From contig NZ_CP033040.1 of assembly GCF_004293625.1 (NCBI RefSeq), positions 2,557,001 through 2,621,000 of the forward strand: a DNA stretch of 64,000 bases. Direction: 5' to 3'. A program made the position numbers and the translations under genes. Positions within the stretch are counted from its first letter, which is position 1; every line of letters begins with the position of its first letter. The DNA is from Thiomicrorhabdus indica. GTDB lineage: Bacteria; Pseudomonadota; Gammaproteobacteria; Thiomicrospirales; Thiomicrospiraceae. This document shows, in pieces, positions 7,599 through 17,424 of the stretch. The notes below the pieces were generated by a model. That model had not been told where the DNA came from and searched no databases. It was given only the letters and a program-made list of their open reading frames with translations.

Positions 7599-9781
7599 AT
7601 TTACATAATTTCCGACGACAACTTAAAGCTGCTCATCACCGCAGCCTTTGCATCATCAGTGGCTCCAAAGCCTGGCAATGGCAGAAAATTGCCCAGCTTT
7701 ATCAACCACCCGAGACCATCACTTGGATTGGACAAACCATTCCAGAGACATTACAGACAATGGGAGCAAACAACCAATACATTGCCCCAGAACGCTTGAA
7801 ATATCACCTTGGCCAAGAAGTGGACACAGCTATTTTAGACATCGAAACTGGATTCAACGCTAACCAACTTGGCATTCTGAGTGGCATGATTAAAGCCGGT
7901 GGCCTCTTGATCTTACTGGTGCCAAACAACGAATGGTGGAAACTGGAAAACTCTGCAATTCAACGCTTTTTAAACACACCTTTACAACCAAAAGACGCAT
8001 TTAGCCACTTTTATCAACACCTACACCAAACTTGGCAAGATTCCAACTGCCTTTGGTTAAGTGAACAACCCCATTTTGAAAAAGCCTTCACTCCTCAAAT
8101 ACCAGCCGGTAAAACCTGGACCAGAGAAGACAATTTTGAACTGACATCTGAACAACAGCAAGCATTGAAGAAAGTCCATAGCGTTGCTTTTGGTCACCGT
8201 AAACGCCCCCTCGTTTTAAGTGCAGACCGTGGTCGAGGAAAAAGTAGCCTTTTAGGCATTGCAGCCATCGAACAGTTGCTTGAAGGAAAACAGCATATTG
8301 TGATGACTGCCAGTCGATTTGATCAGGTAGCTAAAGCTTTTGAGCAAGCAAACAAATGGCTTAAAAATTTTCTAACCACATCCAAATTACAAAACACGAG
8401 CCAACAAATTGATCTGCGCCAAGGTGAAATCATTTTTACCTATCAACAGCAAACAAAAACTTTGGAATTTATCGCGCCTGACCAACTGGTTCTAGAGCCA
8501 ACCACCGCAGACGTTTTAATGGTCGATGAGGCAGCATTTTTGCCAACACCCCTATTAACCGAGTTGCTCAAGCGTCACCATAGAATGGTATTCGCAACCA
8601 CTTTGCATGGCTATGAAGGCTCCGGCCGTGGGTTTGAATTACGTTTTAAACAAAGCTTGAACCAACTGACACCAGATTGGAAAAACTTCCATATTCACCA
8701 ACCTGTTCGCTGGGCTGACAACGATCCTCTAGAAATTGCAACCAACCAAGCGTTATTACTTAACGCAAATCTATCATCCGCAAAACCACCAAAAAAATTC
8801 TCGCTTCAATCTGCGCTTGAAAAGGGTCAACTAACCATCAAAAACTATACGAGCCAACAACTTCTTGCCAAGCCCGAACAACTCAAAGCCATGTTTACTC
8901 TCTTGGTCCAAGCACACTATCAAACCAGCCCAAATGACCTACAGCATTTATTGAGTGCTCCTAACCTAAGAATTAGTGCCTGTTTATTTGACAATACACC
9001 TGTAGCAATTTGCTTAAGCATTGAAGAAGGCGGAATAAATTCCACCAACCAACAATTACAAGGGCACTTAGTTCCTCAACTTGTTAGCCGCTTCTATGCT
9101 CTACCAGATTTCCTAACCCTTAAAAGCTGGCGTATTATGCGCATTGCCGTTCACCCAGAATGGCAAAATCAGCAAATAGGCTCCAATTTAATCCAATTCG
9201 TTTTAGCACAGGCCAAAACCAATAAAATCGATTATGTCAGTGGCAGCTTTGGGGTGACACCAGAGCTGTTTCGGTTTTGGCAAAAACTGGAGTTCCGAGC
9301 CCTTCATATCGGCAACAAACGAGATAAAGCCAGTGGACAACACAATTTAATTGTGGCTAAGCCAATGAGCGCACTGTCTCAAAAATATATTGCAACCATA
9401 CAACAAACATTTGAGCAGCAGTTCCCACACCTTTTAATGGAAAGTTTGCCCTATTTAGCCCCACAACTCGTTTGGCAATTACTTGCCAGCTTCCGTTTGC
9501 CTCTCGGGTTTCACCAATCTAAAAGCGTACTTGAAGCATTTGCTAACCAGACACAATCATATGATGCTCTAAGTGGGCAACTATGGAAAAGTAGCTTAAC
9601 ATTCGGTCGAACGATGCAGTCTTTGAACCATCAACAACAAGGGGTCTGGTGCGACAAAATTCTAAAAAAACAAAACTGGCAAATTGTCGCTCACCATTAC
9701 CACCTAGCAGGCAAAAAAGCGGTTGAGAAAAAATTATTAGAAACCGCAAAAAATATTCTGGAAGCGCTTCAAAACCACTAA
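7595..9781 (+). CDS. tmcA: tRNA(Met) cytidine acetyltransferase TmcA
   Basis: Makes N4-acetylcytidine at wobble C34 of elongator tRNA-Met, using acetyl-CoA and ATP/GTP, which prevents misreading of AUA. The order of domains matches TmcA: an N-terminal region, an RNA-helicase-like ATPase with P-loop DRGRGKS (residues 211-217) and Walker B MVDEAA, a GNAT acetyltransferase region with the acetyl-CoA-binding segment [15 protein letters not shown], and a helical C-terminal tRNA-binding tail. At 728 aa it is a little longer than the E. coli protein. It starts inside the msrB stop codon. Confidence 0.94.
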   Translation: MNLHNFRRQLKAAHHRSLCIISGSKAWQWQKIAQLYQPPETITWIGQTIPETLQTMGANNQYIAPERLKYHLGQEVDTAILDIETGFNANQLGILSGMIKAGGLLILLVPNNEWWKLENSAIQRFLNTPLQPKDAFSHFYQHLHQTWQDSNCLWLSEQPHFEKAFTPQIPAGKTWTREDNFELTSEQQQALKKVHSVAFGHRKRPLVLSADRGRGKSSLLGIAAIEQLLEGKQHIVMTASRFDQVAKAFEQANKWLKNFLTTSKLQNTSQQIDLRQGEIIFTYQQQTKTLEFIAPDQLVLEPTTADVLMVDEAAFLPTPLLTELLKRHHRMVFATTLHGYEGSGRGFELRFKQSLNQLTPDWKNFHIHQPVRWADNDPLEIATNQALLLNANLSSAKPPKKFSLQSALEKGQLTIKNYTSQQLLAKPEQLKAMFTLLVQAHYQTSPNDLQHLLSAPNLRISACLFDNTPVAICLSIEEGGINSTNQQLQGHLVPQLVSRFYALPDFLTLKSWRIMRIAVHPEWQNQQIGSNLIQFVLAQAKTNKIDYVSGSFGVTPELFRFWQKLEFRALHIGNKRDKASGQHNLIVAKPMSALSQKYIATIQQTFEQQFPHLLMESLPYLAPQLVWQLLASFRLPLGFHQSKSVLEAFANQTQSYDALSGQLWKSSLTFGRTMQSLNHQQQGVWCDKILKKQNWQIVAHHYHLAGKKAVEKKLLETAKNILEALQNH

Positions 9782-9812
9782 ATACCTAACATTCGTATAG
9801 AGTCCATTTCGC

Positions 9813-9822
9813 ACCGGCCGGT
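9813..9822. repeat. ACCGGCCGGT palindrome, intergenic copy
   Basis: Perfect copy between tmcA and the TRAP small permease, about 77 bp before the latter's start. Confidence 0.9.
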
Positions 9823-9898
9823 ACCTGTGCAGCCTACTGTAAAAACCGCTAAAATAGCGCAATATTTCCAAACACTCTGTTAAAAGCTGTAAACGTTT

Positions 9899-10459
9899 AT
9901 GAACAAGCTCAACCCTATATTTTCTTTGATTGTAAAACTCAATCAAACCACCCAAACACTTGTCGGACATACCATTGCATGGGGAACCCTCACACTCGTT
10001 ATTGTGACTGCGGCTGTTGTCATTTTGCGATATGGTTTCGATTTCGGCTCAATCGCTTTCCAAGAATCTATTATGTATAACCATGCTTTAGTGTTCATGC
10101 TAGGGATCTCCTATACATATCTCAAGGATGAACATGTTCGTGTCGACCTTTTTTACAACCAATATTCTGAACGTAAAAAGTACTGGGTTGATTTAATCGG
10201 CTCACTGTTCCTGACTTTACCGGTCACTATTTTCATTTTCTGGGCAAGCAGTGACTATATTGCCGCAAGCTGGTCCATCTCCGAAGGCTCTCCAGAGGCA
10301 GGAGGGTTGGGCTATATTTACCTCTTGAAAACCCTCATTGTCATTATGGCTGGGCTACTGATGTTGCAAGCTTTAGCAATTATCTCGCAATCAATTCTAG
10401 CGCTAAACGGAATAACGGCGATTAAACATGAAAATCATATTCAAGGGGGAAAACTCTAA
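9899..10459 (+). CDS. TRAP transporter small permease (DctQ type)
   Basis: The small membrane subunit of a tripartite ATP-independent periplasmic transporter. It has 186 aa and four predicted membrane helices (about residues 18-38, 50-72, 90-112 and 130-160). The DctQ-type stretch LGISYTYLKDEHVRVDLFY between helices 2 and 3 is a hallmark of the family. Its stop codon overlaps the large permease start by one base (TAATG). No solute-binding protein (DctP/TAXI/DctB) lies next to the pair, so the substrate cannot be named; DctQM pairs often carry C4-dicarboxylates or other organic acids. The partner may be encoded elsewhere. Confidence 0.9.
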   Translation: MNKLNPIFSLIVKLNQTTQTLVGHTIAWGTLTLVIVTAAVVILRYGFDFGSIAFQESIMYNHALVFMLGISYTYLKDEHVRVDLFYNQYSERKKYWVDLIGSLFLTLPVTIFIFWASSDYIAASWSISEGSPEAGGLGYIYLLKTLIVIMAGLLMLQALAIISQSILALNGITAIKHENHIQGGKL

Positions 10460-11832
10460 TGGAATGGCTATCCCTCTTATTGTTTGCACTCCTTTTTATT
10501 GCACTTCTTATTGGCTTCCCCGTTGCTTTAACCCTTGCTGGAATTTCACTACTTTTCGCGCTCATTGCCAACCTGTTCGGCGCATTTGATATGGCATTCT
10601 TGCAAAGTATCCCAAACCGCATATTTGATATCATGGGCAACGAGACTCTGATTGCAGTGCCGTTATTTGTCTTTATGGGCATCATGCTAGAGAAGTCGAA
10701 AATTGCGGAAAATCTTCTTACCACCATGGACGAATTAATGCGCGGTATTAAGGGCGGCTTGGGGATTGCTGTAATTTTGGTTGGAATGTTACTGGCAGCC
10801 AGTACAGGCATTGTTGGCGCAACAGTTGTGACCATGGGTCTGCTCGCTCTCCCCACAATGCTCAAACAAGGCTATTGCCCAAAGCTTGCCAGTGGCACGA
10901 TTTGCGCCTCAGGCACTTTAGGCCAAATTATTCCACCGTCTATTATTCTGATTTTATTAGGTGATGTTTTATCGTCTTCCTATCAACAAGCCCAGCTCAA
11001 TCAAGGTATTTTTTCACCAGAAACTCTTGCTGTGGGAGACCTATTTGTCGGAGCACTGTTTCCTGGAATGATGCTTGTGGTTTTGTATATGCTGTATGTG
11101 TTTTACCAAGCAATTCGCCATCCCGACAAAGTACCAAATCACATTGGCAACCCTGTTCCGGCAGGTCTTGGCCTCAGAATTATCAAAAGCCTGTTACCTC
11201 CATTACTGCTGATTTTCTTGGTTCTGGGTTCTATTCTGGGCGGTCTTTCCACACCAACAGAAGCCGCCTCACTAGGCGCAATAGGAGCTTTGCTGTTAGC
11301 CGCAATCAACCGACAACTCAGCCTTGCAACACTGCAAGACGTCATGCGTAACACCACAAAGATTACTGCCATGATTTTCTTGATCTTTATCGGAGCGGCA
11401 TTTTTCTCACTGGTATTCCGAGGACTTGGAGGGGATGACTTAATCCATGACTTACTGTCTGATTTGCCTGGAGGCATCTTCACAGCGATGCTCATCGTGA
11501 TGGCAATCATGTTCATTCTTGGCTTCTTTTTAGACTTTATCGAAATCACCTACGTGATTGTGCCCGTGGTCGCACCTGTTTTGTTAATGATGGGTGTTGA
11601 CCCAATCTGGCTTGGAATAATGATTGCCATTAACCTTCAAACGGCATTCTTAACCCCACCGTTCGGTTTCGCACTGTTCTATCTGAAAGGCGTTGCACCA
11701 CCAGAACTGAAAACTATGGATCTTTATAAAGGAGTCATTCCATTCATTGCAATCCAACTTGGGGTGCTAGTCACCATCGCCATCTGGCCAGAAATAGTGA
11801 CATGGCTACCGTCCGTCATATACAACAATTAA
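10459..11832 (+). CDS. TRAP transporter large permease (DctM type)
   Basis: The channel-forming subunit of a sodium-driven TRAP transporter. It has 457 aa with about 12 hydrophobic helices. Family motifs include the conserved LPxMLKQGY segment, the SGTLGQIIPPSI loop (a re-entrant hairpin type motif) and NLQTAFLTPPFGFALFYL near the C terminus. It is translationally coupled to the small permease. A strong hairpin downstream probably ends the two-gene transcript. It lies upstream of the DEAD-box helicase, which has its own promoter. Confidence 0.92.
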   Translation: MEWLSLLLFALLFIALLIGFPVALTLAGISLLFALIANLFGAFDMAFLQSIPNRIFDIMGNETLIAVPLFVFMGIMLEKSKIAENLLTTMDELMRGIKGGLGIAVILVGMLLAASTGIVGATVVTMGLLALPTMLKQGYCPKLASGTICASGTLGQIIPPSIILILLGDVLSSSYQQAQLNQGIFSPETLAVGDLFVGALFPGMMLVVLYMLYVFYQAIRHPDKVPNHIGNPVPAGLGLRIIKSLLPPLLLIFLVLGSILGGLSTPTEAASLGAIGALLLAAINRQLSLATLQDVMRNTTKITAMIFLIFIGAAFFSLVFRGLGGDDLIHDLLSDLPGGIFTAMLIVMAIMFILGFFLDFIEITYVIVPVVAPVLLMMGVDPIWLGIMIAINLQTAFLTPPFGFALFYLKGVAPPELKTMDLYKGVIPFIAIQLGVLVTIAIWPEIVTWLPSVIYNN

Positions 11833-11847
11833 CGCTTTCCCAAACAG

Positions 11848-11879
11848 CCAAATGGTGTTTTTCACTCCACACCATTTGG
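11848..11879 (+). terminator. Hairpin terminator after the TRAP permease genes
   Basis: An 11-bp perfect stem (CCAAATGGTGT/ACACCATTTGG) with a 10-nt loop begins 15 bases after the stop codon. The following tract is only moderately T-rich (GGTTTAAATCTTC), so efficiency is uncertain. Confidence 0.65.
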
Positions 11880-11896
11880 GGTTTAAATCTTCTATG

Positions 11897-11906
11897 ACCG
11901 GCCGGT
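11897..11906. repeat. ACCGGCCGGT palindrome, intergenic copy
   Basis: Perfect copy between the TRAP terminator hairpin and the helicase promoter, 21 bp upstream of the -35 element. Confidence 0.9.
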
Positions 11907-11927
11907 TGTTTTTTGAACAAACTAAAT

Positions 11928-11956
11928 TTGCTTTTTTTCCAATCACTTAGTATAAT
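11928..11956 (+). promoter_or_regulatory. Sigma-70-type promoter of the DEAD-box helicase gene
   Basis: TTGCTT (11928-11933) and a perfect TATAAT (11951-11956) are separated by 17 bp. Transcription would start near 11963. Confidence 0.7.
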
Positions 11957-11962
11957 CCGCGC

Positions 11963-12272
11963 CCTGCATTAATTGGTAAATAAAAAAAATTTGGGTTTTC
12001 GATAAACCTAGCTAATTGATGCCACAGACAAGAGCCATTTGCTTTCTTCCGACTTCGCTACGCGATGCTGTTTTGCTGCAAAGGTGCTCGTTTTATGAAC
12101 ACAAATTTGCCCCAGAATAGCTAACTCATTCGCGAGCTCTTAAATTCGTGACATTTTGAGTCGTTCGGCCGTGCGTTTAAACCTCTTCGCACCATTTTGC
12201 CGCTTTTCGTAAAAACCTCTATTCCGGGCAAGTCTTATCGTCAAAAATTGACGTAATTAATAAGGACTCCCA
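11963..12272 (+). promoter_or_regulatory. Long (~310 nt) untranslated leader of the helicase mRNA
   Basis: No open gene fits between the predicted start site and the helicase ATG, so the mRNA should carry an unusually long 5' leader. Cold-shock genes such as E. coli deaD/csdA and cspA have long structured leaders, and the helicase here is of that type. I recognise no named RNA family in it. The ribosome site is AAGGA just before the ATG. Confidence 0.5.
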
Positions 12273-14063
12273 ATGAGTGATATCACTTTTAAAGACTTAG
12301 GTCTCAAGCCAGAAATTCTTACTGCTATTTCTGAAATCGGTTATGAAACTCCTAGCCCGATTCAAGCACAAGCCATCCCTGCACTTCTAACAGGGAATGA
12401 CATTCTAGGTATGGCACAAACAGGTACCGGTAAAACTGCAGCTTTTGCCCTACCAGCATTAAGCAACGCTGACACCCATTCAAAAAACCCACAAGTTTTA
12501 GTACTTGCCCCAACTCGTGAATTAGCGATTCAGGTTTCTGAAGCATTCCAGAGCTTCGCGCACCACATGAAAGGCTTCCATGTACTGCCAATTTACGGTG
12601 GTTCGGACTATGGTTCACAAATCCGCGCCCTAAAACGTGGCGTACAGGTTGTGGTGGGAACACCAGGCCGTGTCATGGATCACATGCGCAAAGGTACCCT
12701 AAAGCTAGATGATCTAAAACTTTTGGTTTTGGATGAAGCAGATGAAATGCTTCGTATGGGCTTTATTGACGATGTGGAATGGGTACTTGAACACACGCCA
12801 GACACGCGTCAAATTGCTCTTTTCTCTGCGACAATGCCACGTGAAGTTCACCGTATTGCCACCAATCACTTAAATAACCCAACCGAAGTGATTATTAAGC
12901 AGAAAACAGCAACTGCTACGACTATTACTCAAAAATACTTGATGGTTAGCGGTGGTCACAAATTGGATGCGCTGACTCGTATCTTGGAAGCAGATTCGGC
13001 AGACACCGACGGAATTATCATCTTTGTTCGCACTAAAAATGCAACGGTTGATTTAGCAGAAAAACTTGAAGCTCGTGGTTATGCAGCAGCAGCTTTAAAC
13101 GGTGACATTGCACAGAACCAACGTGAGCGCATTGTCGATCAACTGAAAAAAGGTAAGCTTGATATTTTGGTGGCGACAGATGTGGTTGCTCGTGGCTTAG
13201 ATGTACCGCGTATTAGTCATGTGGTTAACTATGATATTCCACAAGACAACGAATCTTATGTTCACCGTATTGGCCGTACAGGTCGTGCAGGTCGTTCAGG
13301 GATTGCCATTTTGTTTGTCACGCCTCGTGAACGCCGCCTACTGAAGTCAATTGAGCGCACCACCAAGCAAAAAGTTGAAGAAATGCATTTGCCGACCACT
13401 CAGCTGATTAATGACAACCGAGTTGAACGCTTTAAGTCTCGCATCGTTGAAGCACTTAACATGGATGAATTGGACTTCTATCAAGATTTAATCGAGCAAG
13501 TTGAAAACGAACAAAATGTTCCAGCAGTTGAAATTGCTGCGGCTTTAGCACGCCTAATGCAAGGTGATGTCCCTTTCTTTATGCAAGATAAACCAATTCG
13601 TGAAGTTTCAAACCGTGATCGTAATGAGCGTGACAGTCGTGGTCGTGGAGACCGTGATGGTCGTGGCCGAGGTCGTGGCCGTGAAGATGGCGAGCGTCGT
13701 CCACGTCGTCGTCAAACCGATACACCAGATGCAGGCATGACACGCTACCGCCTAGAAGTGGGTCGCACTCATGGTGTACGTCCTGGAAACATCGTTGGTT
13801 GTATTGCAAATGAAGCAGGGATTGATAGCGAAAACATTCGTCAATTAACGATTGAAGATAACTATTCAATGGTCGACTTACCAGAAAAAATGCCAAAAGA
13901 TGCTTTCAACGACCTGAAGAAAGCTTGGGTTTGCGGACAGCAGCTAAAATTAGCGGAAGTTTCTACTCAAGGAGCAGGTAAGAAACGTTTTGCGAATAAA
14001 AGTGGCAATGGTGGCGGACGTAAGTTCTCTGACAAACCACGTAAGTCTTTTCCAAAAGATTAA
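12273..14063 (+). CDS. deaD: DEAD-box RNA helicase DeaD/CsdA
   Basis: An ATP-dependent RNA helicase that unwinds structured mRNA and helps ribosome assembly, especially in the cold. The Q-motif precedes Walker A AQTGTGKT (residues 48-55). The DEAD box is at 154-157, followed by SAT and the HRIGRTGRAG motif. After about residue 440 comes a low-complexity Arg/Asp/Gly-rich linker (repeated RDRGRGDRDGRGRG-like units), then a DbpA-type RNA-binding domain (about 485-565) and a basic Gly-rich tail. At 596 aa, this architecture matches CsdA rather than RhlE or SrmB. It has its own promoter and long leader, and a terminator follows. Confidence 0.94.
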   Translation: MSDITFKDLGLKPEILTAISEIGYETPSPIQAQAIPALLTGNDILGMAQTGTGKTAAFALPALSNADTHSKNPQVLVLAPTRELAIQVSEAFQSFAHHMKGFHVLPIYGGSDYGSQIRALKRGVQVVVGTPGRVMDHMRKGTLKLDDLKLLVLDEADEMLRMGFIDDVEWVLEHTPDTRQIALFSATMPREVHRIATNHLNNPTEVIIKQKTATATTITQKYLMVSGGHKLDALTRILEADSADTDGIIIFVRTKNATVDLAEKLEARGYAAAALNGDIAQNQRERIVDQLKKGKLDILVATDVVARGLDVPRISHVVNYDIPQDNESYVHRIGRTGRAGRSGIAILFVTPRERRLLKSIERTTKQKVEEMHLPTTQLINDNRVERFKSRIVEALNMDELDFYQDLIEQVENEQNVPAVEIAAALARLMQGDVPFFMQDKPIREVSNRDRNERDSRGRGDRDGRGRGRGREDGERRPRRRQTDTPDAGMTRYRLEVGRTHGVRPGNIVGCIANEAGIDSENIRQLTIEDNYSMVDLPEKMPKDAFNDLKKAWVCGQQLKLAEVSTQGAGKKRFANKSGNGGGRKFSDKPRKSFPKD

Positions 14064-14091
14064 CTTTTAGCTCTATCTAAAGCTTAGAAGT

Positions 14092-14121
14092 CCCCTTCAA
14101 CGACAGTGGTTGTTGAGGGGG
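14092..14121 (+). terminator. Terminator after deaD
   Basis: A 10-bp stem with one G-T pair (CCCCTTCAAC/GTTGAGGGGG) and a 10-nt loop, followed by TTATTGGTTTT, lies 29 bases after the helicase stop. Confidence 0.7.
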
Positions 14122-14155
14122 TTATTGGTTTTAGGGGCATTAAAAATGCGAGACA

Positions 14156-14482
14156 CTAATCAAAATACTTATCCAACTCTTCATAGACCACTTCAATATA
14201 CATAAGTTTTGGACCACCGCCCATCACCACAGCCATCATAGCGGCTTCAAGAATTTCTTCTTTAGAACACCCCTGATCTACACAGCCTTTCACATGAATC
14301 GCAATGCACCAAGAGCATTGAAATGCGACGCCAAGTGATAGCAACATAAGATGTTTCGTCTTTTCATCAATTGCACCATCCGCTTCAGCAATTTTCACAA
14401 AGCCTGCGAACTGCTTAACCTGATTTGGCATGTCTTTCATTAGACGTCCCATCATCGTACCGGTTTCTTGTAAACGTTCCAT
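14156..14482 (-). CDS. Carboxymuconolactone decarboxylase/AhpD-family protein
   Basis: A small helical protein of the CMD/AhpD fold with the redox pair CSWC followed by AIHVKGC (ExxxCxxCxxxH-like), as in AhpD-type thiol reductases that support alkylhydroperoxidases. At 108 aa it is a typical single-domain member. The start was placed at the ATG preceded by GGAGGG; the frame continues to an unsupported TTG at 14494. It is monocistronic, convergent with deaD. A precise substrate cannot be given; peroxide defence is the best guess. Confidence 0.87.
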   Translation of the reverse strand: MERLQETGTMMGRLMKDMPNQVKQFAGFVKIAEADGAIDEKTKHLMLLSLGVAFQCSWCIAIHVKGCVDQGCSKEEILEAAMMAVVMGGGPKLMYIEVVYEELDKYFD

Positions 14483-14667
14483 ATTTCCCTCCAAAAATTA
14501 ATAAGTCTTTTTACGCAAAGGCATTTCTATTAGACGCTTAATTTAGAAAAGATGGAAGTTCTGCTTCAAGAATTTTTTGTGACAGCTATTTCAGATTTCG
14601 CTCAAACAATTTATCGAGCTCTCGGTTGCCTACCTCAATGTACGACAGTTCTGACTTTTCAAAACAA

Positions 14668-15174
14668 CTACTGGTGCATCCAACCGGCATTTTTGATGGC
14701 TGTTTTATATTGCTCAGGGGTCAGAATGGTTTTGAGCTGATTAAAAACTTTGATTTCTTCAATAGCCAACTCACGCTTCATTTGCATTAATTTCTCCAAT
14801 TGACCGGACAATTCTTCCGGTGTTTTTCCTTGTTCGACAAACCCCATGATTACAGTTTGTTCAAATGACTTAATTTTCTGACGCATAGGTAAAACATTTT
14901 TCGGCACATACTGAGTAATCTTTTTTAACGCCTGTTTTTGCTCCCCAGTAATTGCTAAGTCACCTTCTAAGGCTTTAACAAACTTTGGTACACTGCGTGG
15001 ACGAAGCTCATAAGAAATCAATGAATAACTGTTTTTACAAATCTGCTGCACCTTATTTTTTTCAGTTTGATACCCGCCTGCATAAGCATTTACTCCACTC
15101 AAAAAGGTCGCAATCAGTAAAAAACCAAATGCAGATAAAATGGTGGGATGAAGGTTTTTGATTAAAAATTTCAT
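14668..15174 (-). CDS. Spy/CpxP-like periplasmic protein
   Basis: A secreted helical protein of 168 aa with an N-terminal signal segment (hydrophobic about residues 12-28, likely cut after VNAYA). It has two LTxxQ-like motifs (ITGEQ near residue 77 and LTPEQ near 153) separated by long charged helices, the layout of Spy, CpxP and the Zn resistance-associated ZraP group, which act as periplasmic chaperones or metal sensors. The similarity is by layout, so the exact role is open. It lies 113 bp downstream of a TonB receptor in the same direction, possibly read through from it. Confidence 0.6.
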   Translation of the reverse strand: MKFLIKNLHPTILSAFGFLLIATFLSGVNAYAGGYQTEKNKVQQICKNSYSLISYELRPRSVPKFVKALEGDLAITGEQKQALKKITQYVPKNVLPMRQKIKSFEQTVIMGFVEQGKTPEELSGQLEKLMQMKRELAIEEIKVFNQLKTILTPEQYKTAIKNAGWMHQ

Positions 15175-15287
15175 AACGTCTCTCTTTTTTCAATTTTTGA
15201 TAAAACTTAGGGAACCTCTAAGCCTGTTGACCATTCAAAATTAGGTACTGCTCAAGCCATGTTTTTTGCATGCCATACAATGTTTAT

Positions 15288-17396
15288 TTAAAAATAAACA
15301 CGAACACCGGCATGAACGTAAGTCCCAGGATCAGAACCTAGCTCGGTATCGATTTCTTCATCAAATAAGTTTCGTATCCCTCCGAACAGTTCCAGGTTTT
15401 GGTAACTCTTAGGCAGATAATCAAAGTGTACATTCACTAGTTGGTAAGCTTTCACGGTCAAATAACGGGTTTGACCATTCGCAACCTCACTATAGATTTG
15501 GTCGTCAACATACTGCATATCGACACGAGTGTTTAACTGAGGAGTCACTTGATAACTAGCCGTAATACGAGCAATTTTTTCAGGCGTAAACTCCAAGGAG
15601 TTTCCGGTTTCTTTATCTTCGGAGTCAATCAAATTGACTGCAAATTCCAACGTTAAATCATTGTTCACATTTAAACCTAAGCTGGCATCCACACCTTTCA
15701 TAGTGACATCTTTCGCATTGCGGAAACTTAAATAATCAGCGGTTGTGAGCCGCAAAATATTATTTTCAATATTTGTTCGGTATACGGATAGATCGTAAGA
15801 CCAATGTTTATTTCGTCCACTCAATCCTAACTCATAGTTTTCACTGGTTTCAGATTCAAGCTCAAACGCCTGTTTATTAATGGAAACATCGACAACATCT
15901 GATCCGACAAAGCGTTTGCCTTGAGGATTAAATCGGTTGATAAACATCTCTTGGCTATCTGGCGCACGGAAACCTTGAGCATAGCGAGCACGCAAATTCG
16001 CCATTTCATTAAACTGATACACCATACCTAAATTTCCAGTGACATCATCACCGCCACTGCTGGTATCGTCATAACGAACGCCGGAAATAATTGACAAGGG
16101 CTCAGTGACTTGCCATTGATATTGCGCAAAGATTGAGTCGTTTTCCAAAATCTTAGTGGTCATTCGACCAGAACTGTCAAAAAAAACCGCATCACGTTTG
16201 TCTTCAAACGATTCCAAACCGACTAAAATCTGATGAACTTCATTTGGCTTCCAAAGGCTGTTCAGGCTGTGCTGCTGAATAGTAACTTTTCCATCGCCAG
16301 TCAAACCCGCAGAATCCGATTGCGATGAATACCCTAATTCTCGCCAAAGAAGTGTGGTGATCTCATCCTGTTTTTTGTAATACGAAATGTCCGATTTCCA
16401 ATCAAAACTCAACTTATCAGACACTTGGTATTTAGCGCCCACTCCAAACTCAAAACGCTCATTTTCAAGTTGCTGAATGACCGGAATATTTCGAGTTTTG
16501 ATCGTGTTACCGCTTGCTCGATAATTGCTCTCATAGAGATTGGCAATACTGATTCTATCTTGCTCTTCAAGCATTGCAGAAAAACGCGCACTGAGCTCTA
16601 AATCATCATTGACTTGGTGCGTGATATTCGTTCCGACATTCACCACTTCGGTTGCAGCGCGATAGGTAGTATCGACAGCATAAGCATCTGCTAAATCGCT
16701 TTTTAATTTGGCAAAGCTCCCCGAATCCGGCAGCTGAGATGGTTTTTTTGCGGCTCCAGCTTGCATCACAGCAATATTAGCCATTTCCTGCTCAGTGTAA
16801 TCTTCACGATTTTGTGCGCTAAACCAAGCACTGTATCCAGTTTTTCCATGCTTGCCACGAATGTCGGCTTCCAATTGCATCTGCTGCGCTTGACTACCTG
16901 CCGCGCCTCCACTTAAAGAAATTGACGACTCCACACCATCTTGCGACGTTTTGGTAATAATATTAATGACTCCCCCCAAGGCATCCGATCCATAAAGCGC
17001 TGCCATCGGGCCTTTGACCACTTCGATACGTTCAATGCTGGCCAAGGGGATTCGTCCTCCATCAAAGTTCTTCGTAAATTCAGTCGCCACGCGACGCCCA
17101 TCAATCAACAACAAAACACCTTTGGCACCCACACCACGAATCGATAGATTACTGCCATCAGGATTCATAAACACAGCATCACTATGGCGCAAAATTTCAC
17201 TTAAGGTACTTGCACCCGTTGCTTTGATTTCCGCTTCATCGATCACTTCGACTGACACATTCGACGCCTCAATTGTCTGTTCAGTTTTAGAGGCTGAAGT
17301 AATTGTGACCGTCTCTAATGAAGTTGATGAGGAAGCCGCAAACAGCTGACTAGAAAACAGAGATACAACACAGGCTGCAACAGGGGTTAAACGCAT
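15288..17396 (-). CDS. TonB-dependent outer-membrane receptor (CirA/FepA-like)
   Basis: A 702-aa outer-membrane gated channel that imports a ferric siderophore or similar ligand using TonB energy. It has a signal peptide (cut near LFAAS), a TonB-box-like LETVTITSA, a plug domain with SIRGVGAKGVLLLIDGRRV and VKGPMAALYGSDALGGVINI, and a barrel ending in the terminal aromatic motif VHAGVRVYF. The plug resembles the CirA/BtuB/FepA group. A Fur-box-like sequence overlaps the region 29-47 bp before the start, which points to iron repression. No transport partner genes are next to it, so the ligand is unknown. Confidence 0.92.
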   Translation of the reverse strand: MRLTPVAACVVSLFSSQLFAASSSTSLETVTITSASKTEQTIEASNVSVEVIDEAEIKATGASTLSEILRHSDAVFMNPDGSNLSIRGVGAKGVLLLIDGRRVATEFTKNFDGGRIPLASIERIEVVKGPMAALYGSDALGGVINIITKTSQDGVESSISLSGGAAGSQAQQMQLEADIRGKHGKTGYSAWFSAQNREDYTEQEMANIAVMQAGAAKKPSQLPDSGSFAKLKSDLADAYAVDTTYRAATEVVNVGTNITHQVNDDLELSARFSAMLEEQDRISIANLYESNYRASGNTIKTRNIPVIQQLENERFEFGVGAKYQVSDKLSFDWKSDISYYKKQDEITTLLWRELGYSSQSDSAGLTGDGKVTIQQHSLNSLWKPNEVHQILVGLESFEDKRDAVFFDSSGRMTTKILENDSIFAQYQWQVTEPLSIISGVRYDDTSSGGDDVTGNLGMVYQFNEMANLRARYAQGFRAPDSQEMFINRFNPQGKRFVGSDVVDVSINKQAFELESETSENYELGLSGRNKHWSYDLSVYRTNIENNILRLTTADYLSFRNAKDVTMKGVDASLGLNVNNDLTLEFAVNLIDSEDKETGNSLEFTPEKIARITASYQVTPQLNTRVDMQYVDDQIYSEVANGQTRYLTVKAYQLVNVHFDYLPKSYQNLELFGGIRNLFDEEIDTELGSDPGTYVHAGVRVYF

Positions 17397-17424
17397 AATG
17401 ACTCCAAATCACCACTTACTGAAT

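Noticed and set aside
10422-10865. Long minus-strand open frame inside the TRAP large permease gene
   Set aside because: It is the antisense shadow of a membrane-protein gene, rich in Pro/Ser/Ile, and lacks a start signal.
13579-13896. His/Asp-rich minus-strand open frame opposite the deaD linker
   Set aside because: Produced by reading the Arg/Gly/Asp repeat region backwards; not a real histidine-rich protein.
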